A stretch of DNA of 64,000 bases from Shewanella acanthi. Its GTDB lineage: Bacteria; Pseudomonadota; Gammaproteobacteria; Enterobacterales; Shewanellaceae. The position numbers and the translations under genes were made by a program. Of this stretch, positions 25,132-34,322 are shown in pieces; the first letter of the stretch is position 1; each line of letters starts with the position of its first letter. The stretch lies in the NCBI RefSeq assembly GCF_019457475.1, contig NZ_CP080413.1:4069652-4133651 (forward strand). Reading direction: 5' to 3'. The notes under the pieces are model-generated. The model was not told the DNA's origin. It was given only the letters and a program-made list of their open reading frames with translations, and searched no databases.

Positions 25132-26592
25132 ATGGCGCAAAGCACAGCGGTGTTAATTACCTTAGTTATTTATAACCTTGCCCTTATCGCCATCGGTCTT
25201 TGGGCCACCAAACGTACCCAAAGTACCGAAGACTTCTTTCTCGGTGGGCAGAATTTGGGGCCCATCGTTGCGGGAATTAGCTCATCTGCCAGTGCGTCTT
25301 CGGCATGGTCTTTACTCGGTGCGAGCGGTGCGACTTATCTATGGGGGATTAGCATGTTATGGCTGTTCCCCGCCATTATTGCCGGTTATCTCTTTAACTG
25401 GCTATGGATGGCACCAAGGCTTAGTCGCTTTAGCCGCGAACATCAGGTCGTTACCCTCACAGATGTATTGTGCAGCAGCGCTGGGCATTATAAAAAGCCA
25501 CTCACGCTGCTTTGCTCATTCATTATCGTATTCTGCTTTACCTTTTATGTGGCCTCGCAGTTTCAGGCGGCGGGCAACACCTTTGCGACAACCTTCGGAA
25601 TTGAGGTGCAAACGGCACTGGTGCTCGGCGCCGCGATTATCCTCATTTACACCCTACTCGGTGGATTTTGGGCGGTTTGTGTGACCGACACTGTGCAGGG
25701 ATTATTAATGTCCGTCGTCGCCATAATGCTGCCGATTGCGGCTTTGATACAGGTGGGCGGCGTAACTGAACTGTGGACGGGTCTACAGCAATATAGCTCG
25801 CCGACACAACTTTCGTGGTTCGGTGGACACACTGGGATTGTCGCGGTGGGATTCATCGTTGGCACCTTTGGCGTCGGGCTTGGAAATCCTGGTCAACCCC
25901 ATGTGGTTAATCGCTTTATGGCACTTCGCGCCGACAGCGATGGTAGTCAGCGCAGTCTTCGTCAGGCGCAGTGGGTCGGCATTCTTTGGCCTACCTTAGT
26001 GTTTGGCGGCATGTTGCTGTTAGGGCTCTGTGCTCGGGTACTATTAGCGCAGTCACCAACAAGTGCGACCGATGATCCCGAGCAGGTATTTTTTGTGGTC
26101 ACCCGTGAGCTATTTAACCCTGTAATGGTCGGCATTGTGATTGCCGCAGTGCTCTCGGCAATTATGTCTACCGCCGACAGTCAGTTATTAGTCTCGGCAT
26201 CGTCGCTTTCCTACGACTTGCAAAAGGACTTAAGCCCGCAAAAAGCGCTGTTACGTTCACGCATTACCGTGGCGGTGATTTGCGTATTCTCAACCTTAAT
26301 CGCTCTCTACGCCCCAACCGCCATTTTCAGTCGCGTGCTATTTGCTTGGGCGGCTATTGGCGCCGCATTTGCCCCCTTACTGATAGTGCTATTGATGGGA
26401 CATAGAGTTATGCCACTATTTTGCCTGTTATCCATGGGGTTTGGCTTTGTATTAACAGTAATTTTTAACTGGTTGCCCAGCCCGCCGGGTGATTATCTCG
26501 AGCGAGTATTGCCCTTTGCTGTAGCACTTGGTTTAGCTTGGTTTGGCCGAGAGCCCCAGACAGTGAATGTTTCAGAAGCCATAAAAACCTAA
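25132..26592 (+). CDS. Sodium:solute symporter (SSS family)
   Basis: 486 residues with about 13 membrane segments. The SSS fold is shown by RTQSTEDFFLGGQNLGPIVAGISSSASASSAW (residues about 25-60, the first helix with its unwound region) and GFIVGTFGVGLGNPGQPHVVNRFMAL (about 240-265), a PutP-like signature. SAIMSTADSQLLVSASSLSYDL (about 344-365) is the conserved eighth-helix region with the Na+-binding Ser/Thr. It imports an organic solute with sodium; substrate unknown, presumably an island compound or breakdown product such as an organic acid or imide. 56 bases after the flavin reductase. Confidence 0.88.
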   Translation: MAQSTAVLITLVIYNLALIAIGLWATKRTQSTEDFFLGGQNLGPIVAGISSSASASSAWSLLGASGATYLWGISMLWLFPAIIAGYLFNWLWMAPRLSRFSREHQVVTLTDVLCSSAGHYKKPLTLLCSFIIVFCFTFYVASQFQAAGNTFATTFGIEVQTALVLGAAIILIYTLLGGFWAVCVTDTVQGLLMSVVAIMLPIAALIQVGGVTELWTGLQQYSSPTQLSWFGGHTGIVAVGFIVGTFGVGLGNPGQPHVVNRFMALRADSDGSQRSLRQAQWVGILWPTLVFGGMLLLGLCARVLLAQSPTSATDDPEQVFFVVTRELFNPVMVGIVIAAVLSAIMSTADSQLLVSASSLSYDLQKDLSPQKALLRSRITVAVICVFSTLIALYAPTAIFSRVLFAWAAIGAAFAPLLIVLLMGHRVMPLFCLLSMGFGFVLTVIFNWLPSPPGDYLERVLPFAVALGLAWFGREPQTVNVSEAIKT

Positions 26593-26691
26593 ATTCGCCA
26601 TGTAATTAAAGTATCTCTTGTTGTTTAAGTGCTCCTTATTGTCTTAACACATAGGGAGTTATGTTCCTTCAATAAAAATTAGAAAAACACT

Positions 26692-27366
26692 ATGACTGAA
26701 AACTACTTACTCTTAAAACTCTTACATATAGTTCTGTTCGTTTATTGGCTGGGGGGCGATCTGGGAACCTTCTATGCCTCCCGCTTTGTCGCTAAGGAAG
26801 GGCTTAGTGCGCAGCAGCGCTTAACCGCGTTAAAAATCATGATGGGTGTCGATCAGGGGCCGCGTATCTGTATGGCGCTCATCCTCGGACCCGGCATCCA
26901 AATGGCCTTTAATCTAGGACTAATCCAAATCCCAGTGTGGACTATGGTCGCCACTTGGCTGGTGTGCCTATATTGGTTGGGTATGGTGTTGGCGATTCAT
27001 TTTGGTCACGATAAAAGTTATGTTCCACGCCTTACCAAAATCGACTTCAATTTCCGCCTAGTGATTATCGGCCTGTGCTTATTCTTCGCAGTTCAATCCT
27101 TACTGGGCGATAAGTCCATTATTTTGGCTGACTTTTTAGCGTGGAAGCTGGTGGTATTCGCCCTACTGGTGGCCTGTGGTTTAGGAATTCGAATGATGCT
27201 GAAACCCTTTGGTCCCGCTTTTATGACCATGGTACAGCAGGGTCCTAATCAACAGATTGATAGCGTGATTTTAAACTGCCTAGCTAAGGCTCGCCCCTTT
27301 GTGTATCTCATTTGGGTCGGCTTACTAATCAACACCGCCTTAGGCATGCATTTAATTAAACCTTAG
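26692..27366 (+). CDS. CopD-like small membrane protein, unrecognised function
   Basis: 224 residues, about seven hydrophobic segments. LLKLLHIVLFVYWLGGDLGTFYASRF near the N-terminus resembles the first helix of CopD/DUF2269-type membrane proteins, in which the His may bind metal or haem. Other polar residues in the membrane part include HFGHDKSYV near 104-112. No clear ribosome site: only AGAAAAA precedes the ATG. It lies between the SSS transporter and the GST gene in the same direction. Function not assignable. Confidence 0.6.
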   Translation: MTENYLLLKLLHIVLFVYWLGGDLGTFYASRFVAKEGLSAQQRLTALKIMMGVDQGPRICMALILGPGIQMAFNLGLIQIPVWTMVATWLVCLYWLGMVLAIHFGHDKSYVPRLTKIDFNFRLVIIGLCLFFAVQSLLGDKSIILADFLAWKLVVFALLVACGLGIRMMLKPFGPAFMTMVQQGPNQQIDSVILNCLAKARPFVYLIWVGLLINTALGMHLIKP

Positions 27367-27392
27367 GCCGAATTTTTTGGAGAAAAGATTCC

Positions 27393-28043
27393 ATGCAATT
27401 GTTAAGTAGTGATTTTTCGCCTTACTCAACCCGAGTACGCATTCAAATTCGCAAAAAAGGTTTGCCGATAGAAATCGTCGCACCTACCAGCCCTGCGCTA
27501 CGAACCCCTGAATTTGCCGATAAATATCCTATGGGCAAGATCCCTGTGTTGGTGCTGGATGACGGCACTAGCCTCGGTGAGTCATGGGCAATTATGGAAT
27601 ATCTAGAGGCTGCGTTCGATCAAGTAAGTTTGCGCCCGACCGATGCGCTCGGCATTGCCCATATAAACATGCTGGCCCGCTACGCCGATTTACATCTATC
27701 TCCGGCGCTATTCCCTATGTTCCTTAGCTTATTGACGGGTAATAGTGTCGATGTGGACAAGGAAATGGCAAATATTGAGAAAGAACTCAACAAGGGCGAT
27801 AAATTGTTAGCCTCGCTGCCCGATTTTCGTCAACGTCCATTGAATATTGGTGACATTGCCCTTGCGACTAATATCCTATTTGCGATTGAAACCCCAAAGC
27901 TTTTTGGTCGTGAGAATATTCTTAGCTCATACCCCGTACTTAATGACTGGTGGCAATGGGTCAACCAAGATGCTGCTGTCGAGCATGGTATGCACGAGAT
28001 GAGCACCGCTTTTAATGCTTATTTGGCAAGTAAGGCGCGCTAA
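27393..28043 (+). CDS. Glutathione S-transferase family protein
   Basis: 216 residues with the GST layout. The N-terminal thioredoxin-like domain (1-78) holds SSDFSPYSTRVRIQIRKKGL, the cis-proline segment KIPVLVLDDG and GESWAIMEYLE (the Glu-Ser glutathione site). An all-helical C-terminal domain includes NIGDIALATNILFAIETP (about 152-169), the N-capping box. In catabolic clusters GSTs often isomerise maleyl-type ring-cleavage products or detoxify electrophiles. GGAGA precedes the ATG. Last gene of the operon, followed by a terminator. Confidence 0.85.
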   Translation: MQLLSSDFSPYSTRVRIQIRKKGLPIEIVAPTSPALRTPEFADKYPMGKIPVLVLDDGTSLGESWAIMEYLEAAFDQVSLRPTDALGIAHINMLARYADLHLSPALFPMFLSLLTGNSVDVDKEMANIEKELNKGDKLLASLPDFRQRPLNIGDIALATNILFAIETPKLFGRENILSSYPVLNDWWQWVNQDAAVEHGMHEMSTAFNAYLASKAR

Positions 28044-28068
28044 TCTAACTCAAGCACTCAATTCTAGG

Positions 28069-28090
28069 AGGCGACTATTAGTCGCCTTTT
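28069..28090 (+). terminator. Terminator after the GST gene
   Basis: AGGCGAC-TATTA-GTCGCCT followed by TTT; 7-base perfect stem. Confidence 0.85.
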
Positions 28091-28377
28091 AATTAGCCAG
28101 TGACATTTTCGTTTACATTAACGTCAATCAAGCCATTCTTGCGCTATTTTTTACCGATCTTCTGCGTTAATTCACCTCTTACTTTGGCCCGAAATTACCC
28201 AATCCCCCCATCAAGCCAGTGTAAAAAACCACCAAAAAATGATCAAAAAAAACACCAAGACCACCCTATAAAAATGCTGTTTTAAGGTCATTAATGACAT
28301 ATTCGGCTAAAAAAACAGACATCAACAGAATAATTAAAATAACTAATATCAACAACTTATAAAAGCAAAAACCTTTT

Positions 28378-28395
28378 TGAATTATTGTTATATCA
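28378..28395. promoter_or_regulatory. Operator copy upstream of the TonB receptor
   Basis: TGAATTAT-TG-TTATATCA. The right arm is identical to the island palindrome, the left arm 5 of 8. It links uptake across the outer membrane to the rest of the regulon. Confidence 0.5.
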
Positions 28396-28536
28396 TTATT
28401 ATTGGTTTAATGTTGCATCAATGTAACAAAGGTTGTAGATTAAAACAGCAGCAGATTGTTAAGCCGCCAATCTGAACAATAAAAAGCAAGTATAAAAAAC
28501 GGACCGAAAGGAATCTTTTCACTGTAGGAGTGAAGT

Positions 28537-31200
28537 ATGTATAACAAGAAAAAACTCAGTCTAGCGATAGCTGCGGCCCTATTTGCTCAAGTGGGAATGC
28601 AAGGCATTGCCATGGCTCAGGACGACCTCAGCCAAGAGCAAGAGGCTAACAAAGAAGAACCCATCGAACGAATTCAGGTTAAAACCCGTAAAATCGCAGA
28701 AACTATCGAAACGATTCCTTTGGCAATCTCCGCCGTCACTGCGCGACAAATTGAAGAGAAAGGCATTCAGTCTACCGAAGATGTCGCTAAATTAATCAAC
28801 GGCTTAACCTTTGATATCGGTGCAGGCCCCAACGATACTCGCCCCTCTATTCGCGGCTTAACTATTGACCGTGGTCGTCCAAACGTTGCGATTTTGATTG
28901 ACGGCATCGACGTTTCATCCGAAACCATGACACTTTCTGGTGGCGGTATGACAGCCAACATGAAGCTAGTCGACATGCAACAGGTTGAAGTGGTTAAGGG
29001 TCCACAGAGTGTGAACTACGGCCGAAGCGCATTCGCAGGTGCCATCAACTATGTGACTAAGCGTCCAGACTTTAAACCTAGCGTAAAGGTCGACGTTAAC
29101 GTTGCCGATTACAACACCTACGACCTAGGCTTGACCGTTGAAGGTGGCCTGACAGATACCTTAGCAGCAAAACTAAAAGTTATTGATTCTAAGAGCGATG
29201 GTCAATACACCAACCCGAATAGCGGTCAAACCTTAGGTGATACCGAATCTACGGGTGTGGCTTTTTCTGCCTACTATCTGCCAACCGATAGCGTGTCTGT
29301 GTATTTCCGCGCAGAACATTCAGACGAACATTACGGCCAACGTCCTACGGTAACAATCCGCAGTATGTTGCCAGAAAACGCTCCCGATAATATGTTTGCC
29401 ACGGGATCTGTCAACACGGCTCAAGGCTCAAAAATGCTGCCCTACGAGTTTGATGCAAATGGCAATGGCGTGGACTGTTCAATGGCCGAGGCTTACCCCT
29501 ACTGGGACAGCTTTAACAGCACTCTCGCTATGATGGGATTCCCAGAACAACCTGCTTGCCGTCCTATGATTACGGGCACAGTTTCAGGCAATGAAAGCCA
29601 AATCGACCTGTCGTTAAACCCTTTAACGGGCAAAGACTACAGCGGTACCGACATTAAAAACACCCGCGCCTCGATGGAGTTTGTCTGGACGGGTGACGGC
29701 ATTGAGTTCAGCTCAATTTCTGGCTACACCAAGAGTAAGTCTTACATTGAAGAAGATTTCGACAATACTGATTACAGCCTATATGCCCAGCCTAACATTG
29801 GCCCTTACTCATGGACCCAGTACGGCTTCCAGTCTGACGTAAATACCTCATTTGACCTTGAGCAATACAGCCAAGAATTTCGCCTAAGTGGTGAAACGAG
29901 CAACTTTAGCTGGGTAACATCAGCCATGGTTTGGCAGGAAAAAATGCATGCGGGTTTTGGCACCCAGTTCTGGTTACGTGAAGGCGCTGATGAACCAACC
30001 CTGTTGGCTATGCTGGCCCAATCACCTTACACCAGCTTTATCACCGACGTAAAAAATGCGCCGCTGCCAGAGGGTGAGAACGTTGTCACGCCATTAACCC
30101 GTGACACAGACCATTGGTCAGTAGCGGGCTTAATCAACTGGGCGATCACAGAAGATATCAATCTTTCCTTCGAAGGTCGCTACATTGATGAAACCATCGA
30201 CTATACAGGTAATGCAGACGACCGTACCTACGATGCTTTCTATGTCGATAACAGCGTGATGTTCGACCCAGCAACCTTTTCTATGGTGCCTAACCCGCTT
30301 TACTACACCTCAAACAGTGCGGGTAATACTGCATTTGTGCCGCGTGCGAGTATCGATTACAAAGTCAACGAAACTGTATTCACCTATGCATCTGTTTCTA
30401 AGGGCTTTAAACCAGGTGGTGTTGCGACAACTGACGCGAACGGTGACGTGAGCGACGGCAAGTACAAACCTGAGAAACTGTTAGCCTATGAAATTGGTGC
30501 TAAGGCCTACTCGGAGGAAAACCATGCCAGCGTGAACCTGTCATTCTTCCACTGGACTTACACCGACCAACAAACCCCATTCACCTTCACCAATGAAATG
30601 GGTATGGCGAACGTATCTGTAATTAACGCCGGTGAGAGTGTGGTTAAAGGGATTGACTTAGACTCAGTCTGGCAGGTGACAGATAACTTCCGTCTGTCTA
30701 TGGCTTACCTCTACTCAGATGCTACGTACACTGACTTTAACTTGTCAGAAATCCTTGCCGATGCTGATTTAGCTGGGGCTAAGGTCAGCGACGTGGACAA
30801 GATGATCGCAGGCAATGCTGAAGGTGACTTCTCTGGTCAGCAATTACCTCTGTCATCTAAACACTCTGGCACTATCACGGGCCGATATTCCTTCGAAGTC
30901 CTAGGCGCAGAAAGCTTTGTTGAGCTGTTTGGTCAATATCGTTCAGAACGTAACGTTGAACGTTCTGGCCAAGTCAAACTGCCATCTTACTGGGAATGGG
31001 ATTTATCAGCAGGTACACATTTCGATGGTTGGGTATTCACTGGCTACGTCGAAAACCTGTTTGATGACGACAAAATCAAATCTGCAATTGGTAACGTGGA
31101 CTACGGTTTCTTCCCGAACGGTCAGTCAGTGCCATACGCAGTGGTTGCCACCCTTCCACAAGGTAGAACTTTTGGTTTACGCATGAGCTATCAATTCTGA
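28537..31200 (+). CDS. TonB-dependent outer-membrane receptor (island substrate uptake)
   Basis: 887 residues. The signal peptide ends at AMAQ (residue 28). A TonB-box-like PIERIQV stretch is followed by the plug domain (about 45-165: PLAISAVTARQIEEKG, RPSIRGLTIDRG, VEVVKGPQSVNYGRSAFAGAINYVTKRP), then a long barrel ending in RMSYQF with the terminal aromatic. The general form is that of non-siderophore TonB receptors of marine bacteria. The FRAP/NPNL motif of haem receptors is not seen. Its operator copy and position suggest it brings in the compound degraded by the island. Neighbours: GST upstream, unknown membrane protein downstream. Confidence 0.92.
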   Translation: MYNKKKLSLAIAAALFAQVGMQGIAMAQDDLSQEQEANKEEPIERIQVKTRKIAETIETIPLAISAVTARQIEEKGIQSTEDVAKLINGLTFDIGAGPNDTRPSIRGLTIDRGRPNVAILIDGIDVSSETMTLSGGGMTANMKLVDMQQVEVVKGPQSVNYGRSAFAGAINYVTKRPDFKPSVKVDVNVADYNTYDLGLTVEGGLTDTLAAKLKVIDSKSDGQYTNPNSGQTLGDTESTGVAFSAYYLPTDSVSVYFRAEHSDEHYGQRPTVTIRSMLPENAPDNMFATGSVNTAQGSKMLPYEFDANGNGVDCSMAEAYPYWDSFNSTLAMMGFPEQPACRPMITGTVSGNESQIDLSLNPLTGKDYSGTDIKNTRASMEFVWTGDGIEFSSISGYTKSKSYIEEDFDNTDYSLYAQPNIGPYSWTQYGFQSDVNTSFDLEQYSQEFRLSGETSNFSWVTSAMVWQEKMHAGFGTQFWLREGADEPTLLAMLAQSPYTSFITDVKNAPLPEGENVVTPLTRDTDHWSVAGLINWAITEDINLSFEGRYIDETIDYTGNADDRTYDAFYVDNSVMFDPATFSMVPNPLYYTSNSAGNTAFVPRASIDYKVNETVFTYASVSKGFKPGGVATTDANGDVSDGKYKPEKLLAYEIGAKAYSEENHASVNLSFFHWTYTDQQTPFTFTNEMGMANVSVINAGESVVKGIDLDSVWQVTDNFRLSMAYLYSDATYTDFNLSEILADADLAGAKVSDVDKMIAGNAEGDFSGQQLPLSSKHSGTITGRYSFEVLGAESFVELFGQYRSERNVERSGQVKLPSYWEWDLSAGTHFDGWVFTGYVENLFDDDKIKSAIGNVDYGFFPNGQSVPYAVVATLPQGRTFGLRMSYQF

Positions 31201-31257
31201 TGCAATACCAAACTAATATGTTACAGTGTTGTTAATGAGTTACGGTGTAATTCCGTG

Positions 31258-31285
31258 TGAGCACCAGAAATGGTGCTCATTTTTT
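31258..31285 (+). terminator. Terminator after the TonB receptor
   Basis: TGAGCACC-AGAAAT-GGTGCTCA followed by T6. Confidence 0.88.
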
Positions 31286-31314
31286 ATATAACAAATTGAT
31301 ATTTGGTAGATATT

Positions 31315-32241
31315 ATGAGCGAAATGGTTCTAGAACGGACATCAATAGGGCGTGCCATCCGCACCAATACCTGGGCGATGGCGCTGCTGGTCTATGTGTT
31401 TATTACGTTGCAAAAACCTCTTAGCCACATGTATGTGGTCACCATGATATACATGTTCCCGCCAGATTTTATCTGGAAATATGTCGTAGCCTTCTTTATT
31501 GGCTGTGGTGGAATTGTGTTGATATATAAAGGATTAAATAAGGATGAAGTGAAAGGCTCATTGATGGGCTTATTTGGCGGCATTCTGGTGTGGGATTCTT
31601 GGTTCGAAATGGGCATGGACTTTTTTGAACATCGCAATTCCATTCCAATGGTTAAAGATGCTGCAGGCGTTCCAACCCTTTTAGGCTCACACGTCATCCT
31701 AGAAATGTCTGGAATATTCTTATTAGCCACCTTGTTAATCACTCTATTCCAAAAGGATATGCGTTGCCGCATGCTTCTGTGGATTCGCAAAAACCTTGGA
31801 TTACGTGAAGGTACTGGCAAACCAACACAGGGCCTAAAACCTCAAACGGCTCGAGTGGCATTTAACGAATATCTTTATGTTACTTGGTTTATGTATGTGT
31901 TTATGATTCTGTTGATCGACCCAAGGATTGCAGGTCTGCATCATCCATTTACCTATGCCATTAGCGCGGCGGTGTTCTGTTGGTCAATATATTTACTCTA
32001 TAAACAAACCAAACAGAACGAAGTGGGTTTGATGATTCGTTACGCCATTGGTGCTGCGGGTGTTGCTTGGTATAACCTCGAAATCATTGCGCTGTGGGAC
32101 TGGATGGAGGAGTTTTGGGTTCGTCCCGACAAATATCCAATCGCTTGCCTAATCACCATTGGTATCTTTGCCCTAATGGCTCGCTTTGTTTGGTTAACGC
32201 CAGTTAGTCCAGAAAGCGGCAAATCGGCCAAAATAGATTAA
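31315..32241 (+). CDS. Multi-spanning membrane protein with internal duplication, unrecognised
   Basis: 308 residues from the ATG at 31315 (a TTG at 31303 is less likely). About eight hydrophobic segments in two similar halves. LIYKGLNKDEVKGSLMG ... VWDSWFEMGMDFFEHR in the first half matches YLLYKQTKQNEVGLMIRY ... LWDWMEEFWVR in the second. Acidic and aromatic residues (WDSWFEMGMDFFE, WDWMEE) at equivalent positions could form a site. No family recognised. It sits just after the TonB terminator and before the LysR regulator. A substrate channel or inner-membrane partner of the TonB receptor is possible but speculative. Confidence 0.65.
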   Translation: MSEMVLERTSIGRAIRTNTWAMALLVYVFITLQKPLSHMYVVTMIYMFPPDFIWKYVVAFFIGCGGIVLIYKGLNKDEVKGSLMGLFGGILVWDSWFEMGMDFFEHRNSIPMVKDAAGVPTLLGSHVILEMSGIFLLATLLITLFQKDMRCRMLLWIRKNLGLREGTGKPTQGLKPQTARVAFNEYLYVTWFMYVFMILLIDPRIAGLHHPFTYAISAAVFCWSIYLLYKQTKQNEVGLMIRYAIGAAGVAWYNLEIIALWDWMEEFWVRPDKYPIACLITIGIFALMARFVWLTPVSPESGKSAKID

Positions 32242-32268
32242 GTCGGTTCATTTTATGTTGTTAATTCA

Positions 32269-33252
32269 ATGACAGCATTATTCCCTAAGGGCCGATTAGC
32301 CTCCCGCATCGGCACCTTTCGACAGTTAGAGATCCTAATCGCAGTCGCAGAAACCGGTGGCATAGTTGCCGCCGCGGAGCGACTGCATTTAAGTCAGCCC
32401 AGTGTCACAATGCAAATGCGAAAACTCGCCGAAAGCATCGGCCTGCCACTCTATGAAATGGTCGGTAGGCGTATGACGCTAACCCACGCAGGCGAGATGG
32501 TTGTCGCTCACGCCAAAGAGATTTTCGAATGCACCCATCGCCTCGAAACCTCTTTAAATCAGCTTCAAGGCGCTGTGGTCGGCAAGCTCAGTATCGGGAT
32601 TGTTACCTCAGCGGAATACTTCAGCCCCCATTTGCTCGGCCCCTTCTGTCGCCGTTACCCGCAAATAGAATTGTCACTCGAGTTTGGTAATCGCAAACAT
32701 ATCCTCGACCGCATGCAACAAAACCTTGATGATTTGTATATTTTTGGTTTTCCGCCAGAAGATTCGGGTATCGATGTCACCCCTATGGGGGTGAATCACC
32801 TAGTCGCAATTGCCGCCCACTCCCATCCGCTGGCAACGCAGGGCTCATTAACTTGGCTGGATGTTGCTAATGAAACCTTTATCCTGCGAGAAACCGCATC
32901 AGGCACACGCCAAGCCACTGAAAAACAATTAGCGGCACTAGGCCACACCATTGATAAACATATAGTTATCGCCAGCAACCAAGGCATTAAACACGCGGTT
33001 TTAGCACGTATGGGTATCGCCATAGTGCCTGCACTGAGCTTGGACGACGGCGAGCAAAAGGATTTAGTGCAATTGCCCATCGAGGGCTTTCCACTCACAG
33101 ACCATTGGTATGTTGTGAACCGACAGCATAAGGATTTTTCAGTTATCGCTAGACTCTGCCGCGATTACTTACTCGGTGAAGGGATGAGCATGGTGGAAGA
33201 CGCCACCCGCTACTGGGAAGATAATCACAAACCTAAATTGCCAACACGCTAA
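32269..33252 (+). CDS. LysR-family transcriptional regulator
   Basis: 327 residues. N-terminal winged helix (about 13-75): TFRQLEILIAVAETGGIVAAAERLHLSQPSVTMQMRKLAESIGLPLYEMVGRRMTLT, the LysR signature. The C-terminal effector domain (about 105-310) shows GKLSIGIVTSAEYFSPHLLGPFCRRYP and the IKHAVLARMGIAIVP hinge segment, CbbR/CysB-like. It would activate part of the island in response to a pathway metabolite. A 27-base gap follows the membrane gene, so it may be cotranscribed. Convergent with the bicupin gene across a terminator. Confidence 0.93.
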   Translation: MTALFPKGRLASRIGTFRQLEILIAVAETGGIVAAAERLHLSQPSVTMQMRKLAESIGLPLYEMVGRRMTLTHAGEMVVAHAKEIFECTHRLETSLNQLQGAVVGKLSIGIVTSAEYFSPHLLGPFCRRYPQIELSLEFGNRKHILDRMQQNLDDLYIFGFPPEDSGIDVTPMGVNHLVAIAAHSHPLATQGSLTWLDVANETFILRETASGTRQATEKQLAALGHTIDKHIVIASNQGIKHAVLARMGIAIVPALSLDDGEQKDLVQLPIEGFPLTDHWYVVNRQHKDFSVIARLCRDYLLGEGMSMVEDATRYWEDNHKPKLPTR

Positions 33253-33290
33253 AAAAACGATAGCCAACCCACTGTAATAGTTGGCTATCG
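33251..33290 (-). terminator. Terminator of the bicupin gene
   Basis: CGATAGCCAAC / GTTGGCTATCG, an 11-base perfect stem. Read on the minus strand it is followed by T7 (the A-run at 33251-33257), so it mainly serves the minus-strand cupin gene. Confidence 0.88.
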
Positions 33291-33300
33291 GTAAGCAAAA

Positions 33301-34191
33301 TTAGCTGTAATACGGATCTTTCATTGGACCAACTGAGCGAGAACGAACTGGTTGCAGTGGTACAGGTGCTTGAGTACCTGGGAAATCAGGGCCCCAGTTC
33401 ACCGCATCACCGTGCATTTCCATCTTGGCATTTTCGGTATACCAATCCACGAGACGACCGTCGCAGCGTAGTAACCAAGTTGTGCCCTCTGGACCTGAGC
33501 GGAAATCGCCATGACGAACCAGCGCTGGACGGAAGAAGTAAACCCCCGGCCATTGTTCACCGAAGTTAAACTCGAATGAACCTTCTAAGGTATACGCCTC
33601 TTCGTACACAGGGTGGTGGGCTAATGGATGTTCAACCCAGCCCGGTTTTGCCCTGATCAAACGGGTATAGAAATCGGTTTTTTCATCGCGGAACAGTAGT
33701 TTAATAAACAGACCTGGAACAGGTGTACCACCCGCTTCAAAATCCATTGGGCTACCGATTTCGACAGGGATCCAATCCATCTTATCGCTGTGTTTAATCA
33801 CTAGCTTTTGATCTGGACGAACCGTGTCTTTATTTTGCTCTGTGGCTTCAAATTCCCAAGTACCAAACTCACGGAAATACAGAATCTCAGTGCCGGCTTT
33901 AACCGATAATGGTGGGCAAACAACGCCAGGAGGGGTACACCAGTAGCCGCCTTCGGTTAACAGCTCATCGCCAATAGTGACTTCGCCGCTCAACACATAC
34001 CATTCGGTCTGTGCCACATGCACACCCGCAGGACGGGTCCAATCGGTATCGAAGAGCACCTTGGCAGAAACTGAACCATCTTCTTCATCGTAGCTTAGGT
34101 GGCGCTGACGCGAAGAGCCCGTACCGCCCATCAATTCAGACGGGTGCCAAATCAAATCCTTCTCATCGATCATTTCTACATGTGGACGCAT
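33301..34191 (-). CDS. Bicupin protein
   Basis: 296 residues with two cupin barrels. The first (about 45-105) has GVHVAQTEWYVLSGEVTIGDEL and GGYWCTPPG. The second (about 175-250) has WVEHPLAHHPVYEEAYTLEGSFEFNF and FRPALVRHGDF, with the His/His/Glu/His metal-site pattern best preserved there (HHPVYEE...RHG). Bicupins of this kind include ring-cleaving dioxygenases, isomerases and sugar-binding proteins. In this island a non-haem-iron oxygenase acting on a ring or a diketone is plausible. It is divergent to nothing and stands alone with its own terminator; the leuD-like gene lies 131 bases upstream on the other side. Confidence 0.75.
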   Translation of the reverse strand: MRPHVEMIDEKDLIWHPSELMGGTGSSRQRHLSYDEEDGSVSAKVLFDTDWTRPAGVHVAQTEWYVLSGEVTIGDELLTEGGYWCTPPGVVCPPLSVKAGTEILYFREFGTWEFEATEQNKDTVRPDQKLVIKHSDKMDWIPVEIGSPMDFEAGGTPVPGLFIKLLFRDEKTDFYTRLIRAKPGWVEHPLAHHPVYEEAYTLEGSFEFNFGEQWPGVYFFRPALVRHGDFRSGPEGTTWLLRCDGRLVDWYTENAKMEMHGDAVNWGPDFPGTQAPVPLQPVRSRSVGPMKDPYYS

Positions 34192-34322
34192 ATTCTTTTC
34201 CTTAAGCTCATTGTTGTATCTATAGGTTCTATAATAATCACATCGCTATCTGTATGAAAAATAGAAAGTTACTATTCTCTATATAACCAAACATCTATGT
34301 ATTAATCTGCGACCAACCCTCA

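Larger units (their letters stand above)
28044..28536. promoter_or_regulatory. Intergenic region upstream of the TonB receptor
   Basis: 493 bases. It begins with the GST terminator (28069-28090), then a long AT-rich tract without a convincing gene. The operator copy TGAATTAT-TG-TTATATCA is at 28378-28395 (right arm perfect). The TonB gene has a clear ribosome site (TAGGAG) just before its ATG. The distance from operator to start (about 140 bases) leaves a long 5' leader. Confidence 0.5.

Noticed and set aside
25178..25684. A 168-codon frame inside the SSS transporter gene
   Set aside because: It lies wholly within a clear transporter gene in another frame and its residues look like a frameshifted membrane protein.
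28100..28285. A 61-codon frame in the gap before the TonB receptor
   Set aside because: No ribosome site, low-complexity Lys/Pro/Gln composition, no recognisable domain.
28537..31200. Interpretation of the TonB receptor as a classical haem receptor
   Set aside because: The FRAP/NPNL haem-receptor motif was not found, so substrate was left open.
31280..31300. TATATAACAAATTGATAT as a further operator copy before the duplicated membrane protein
   Set aside because: Only one arm resembles the island palindrome and the sequence overlaps the terminator T-run.
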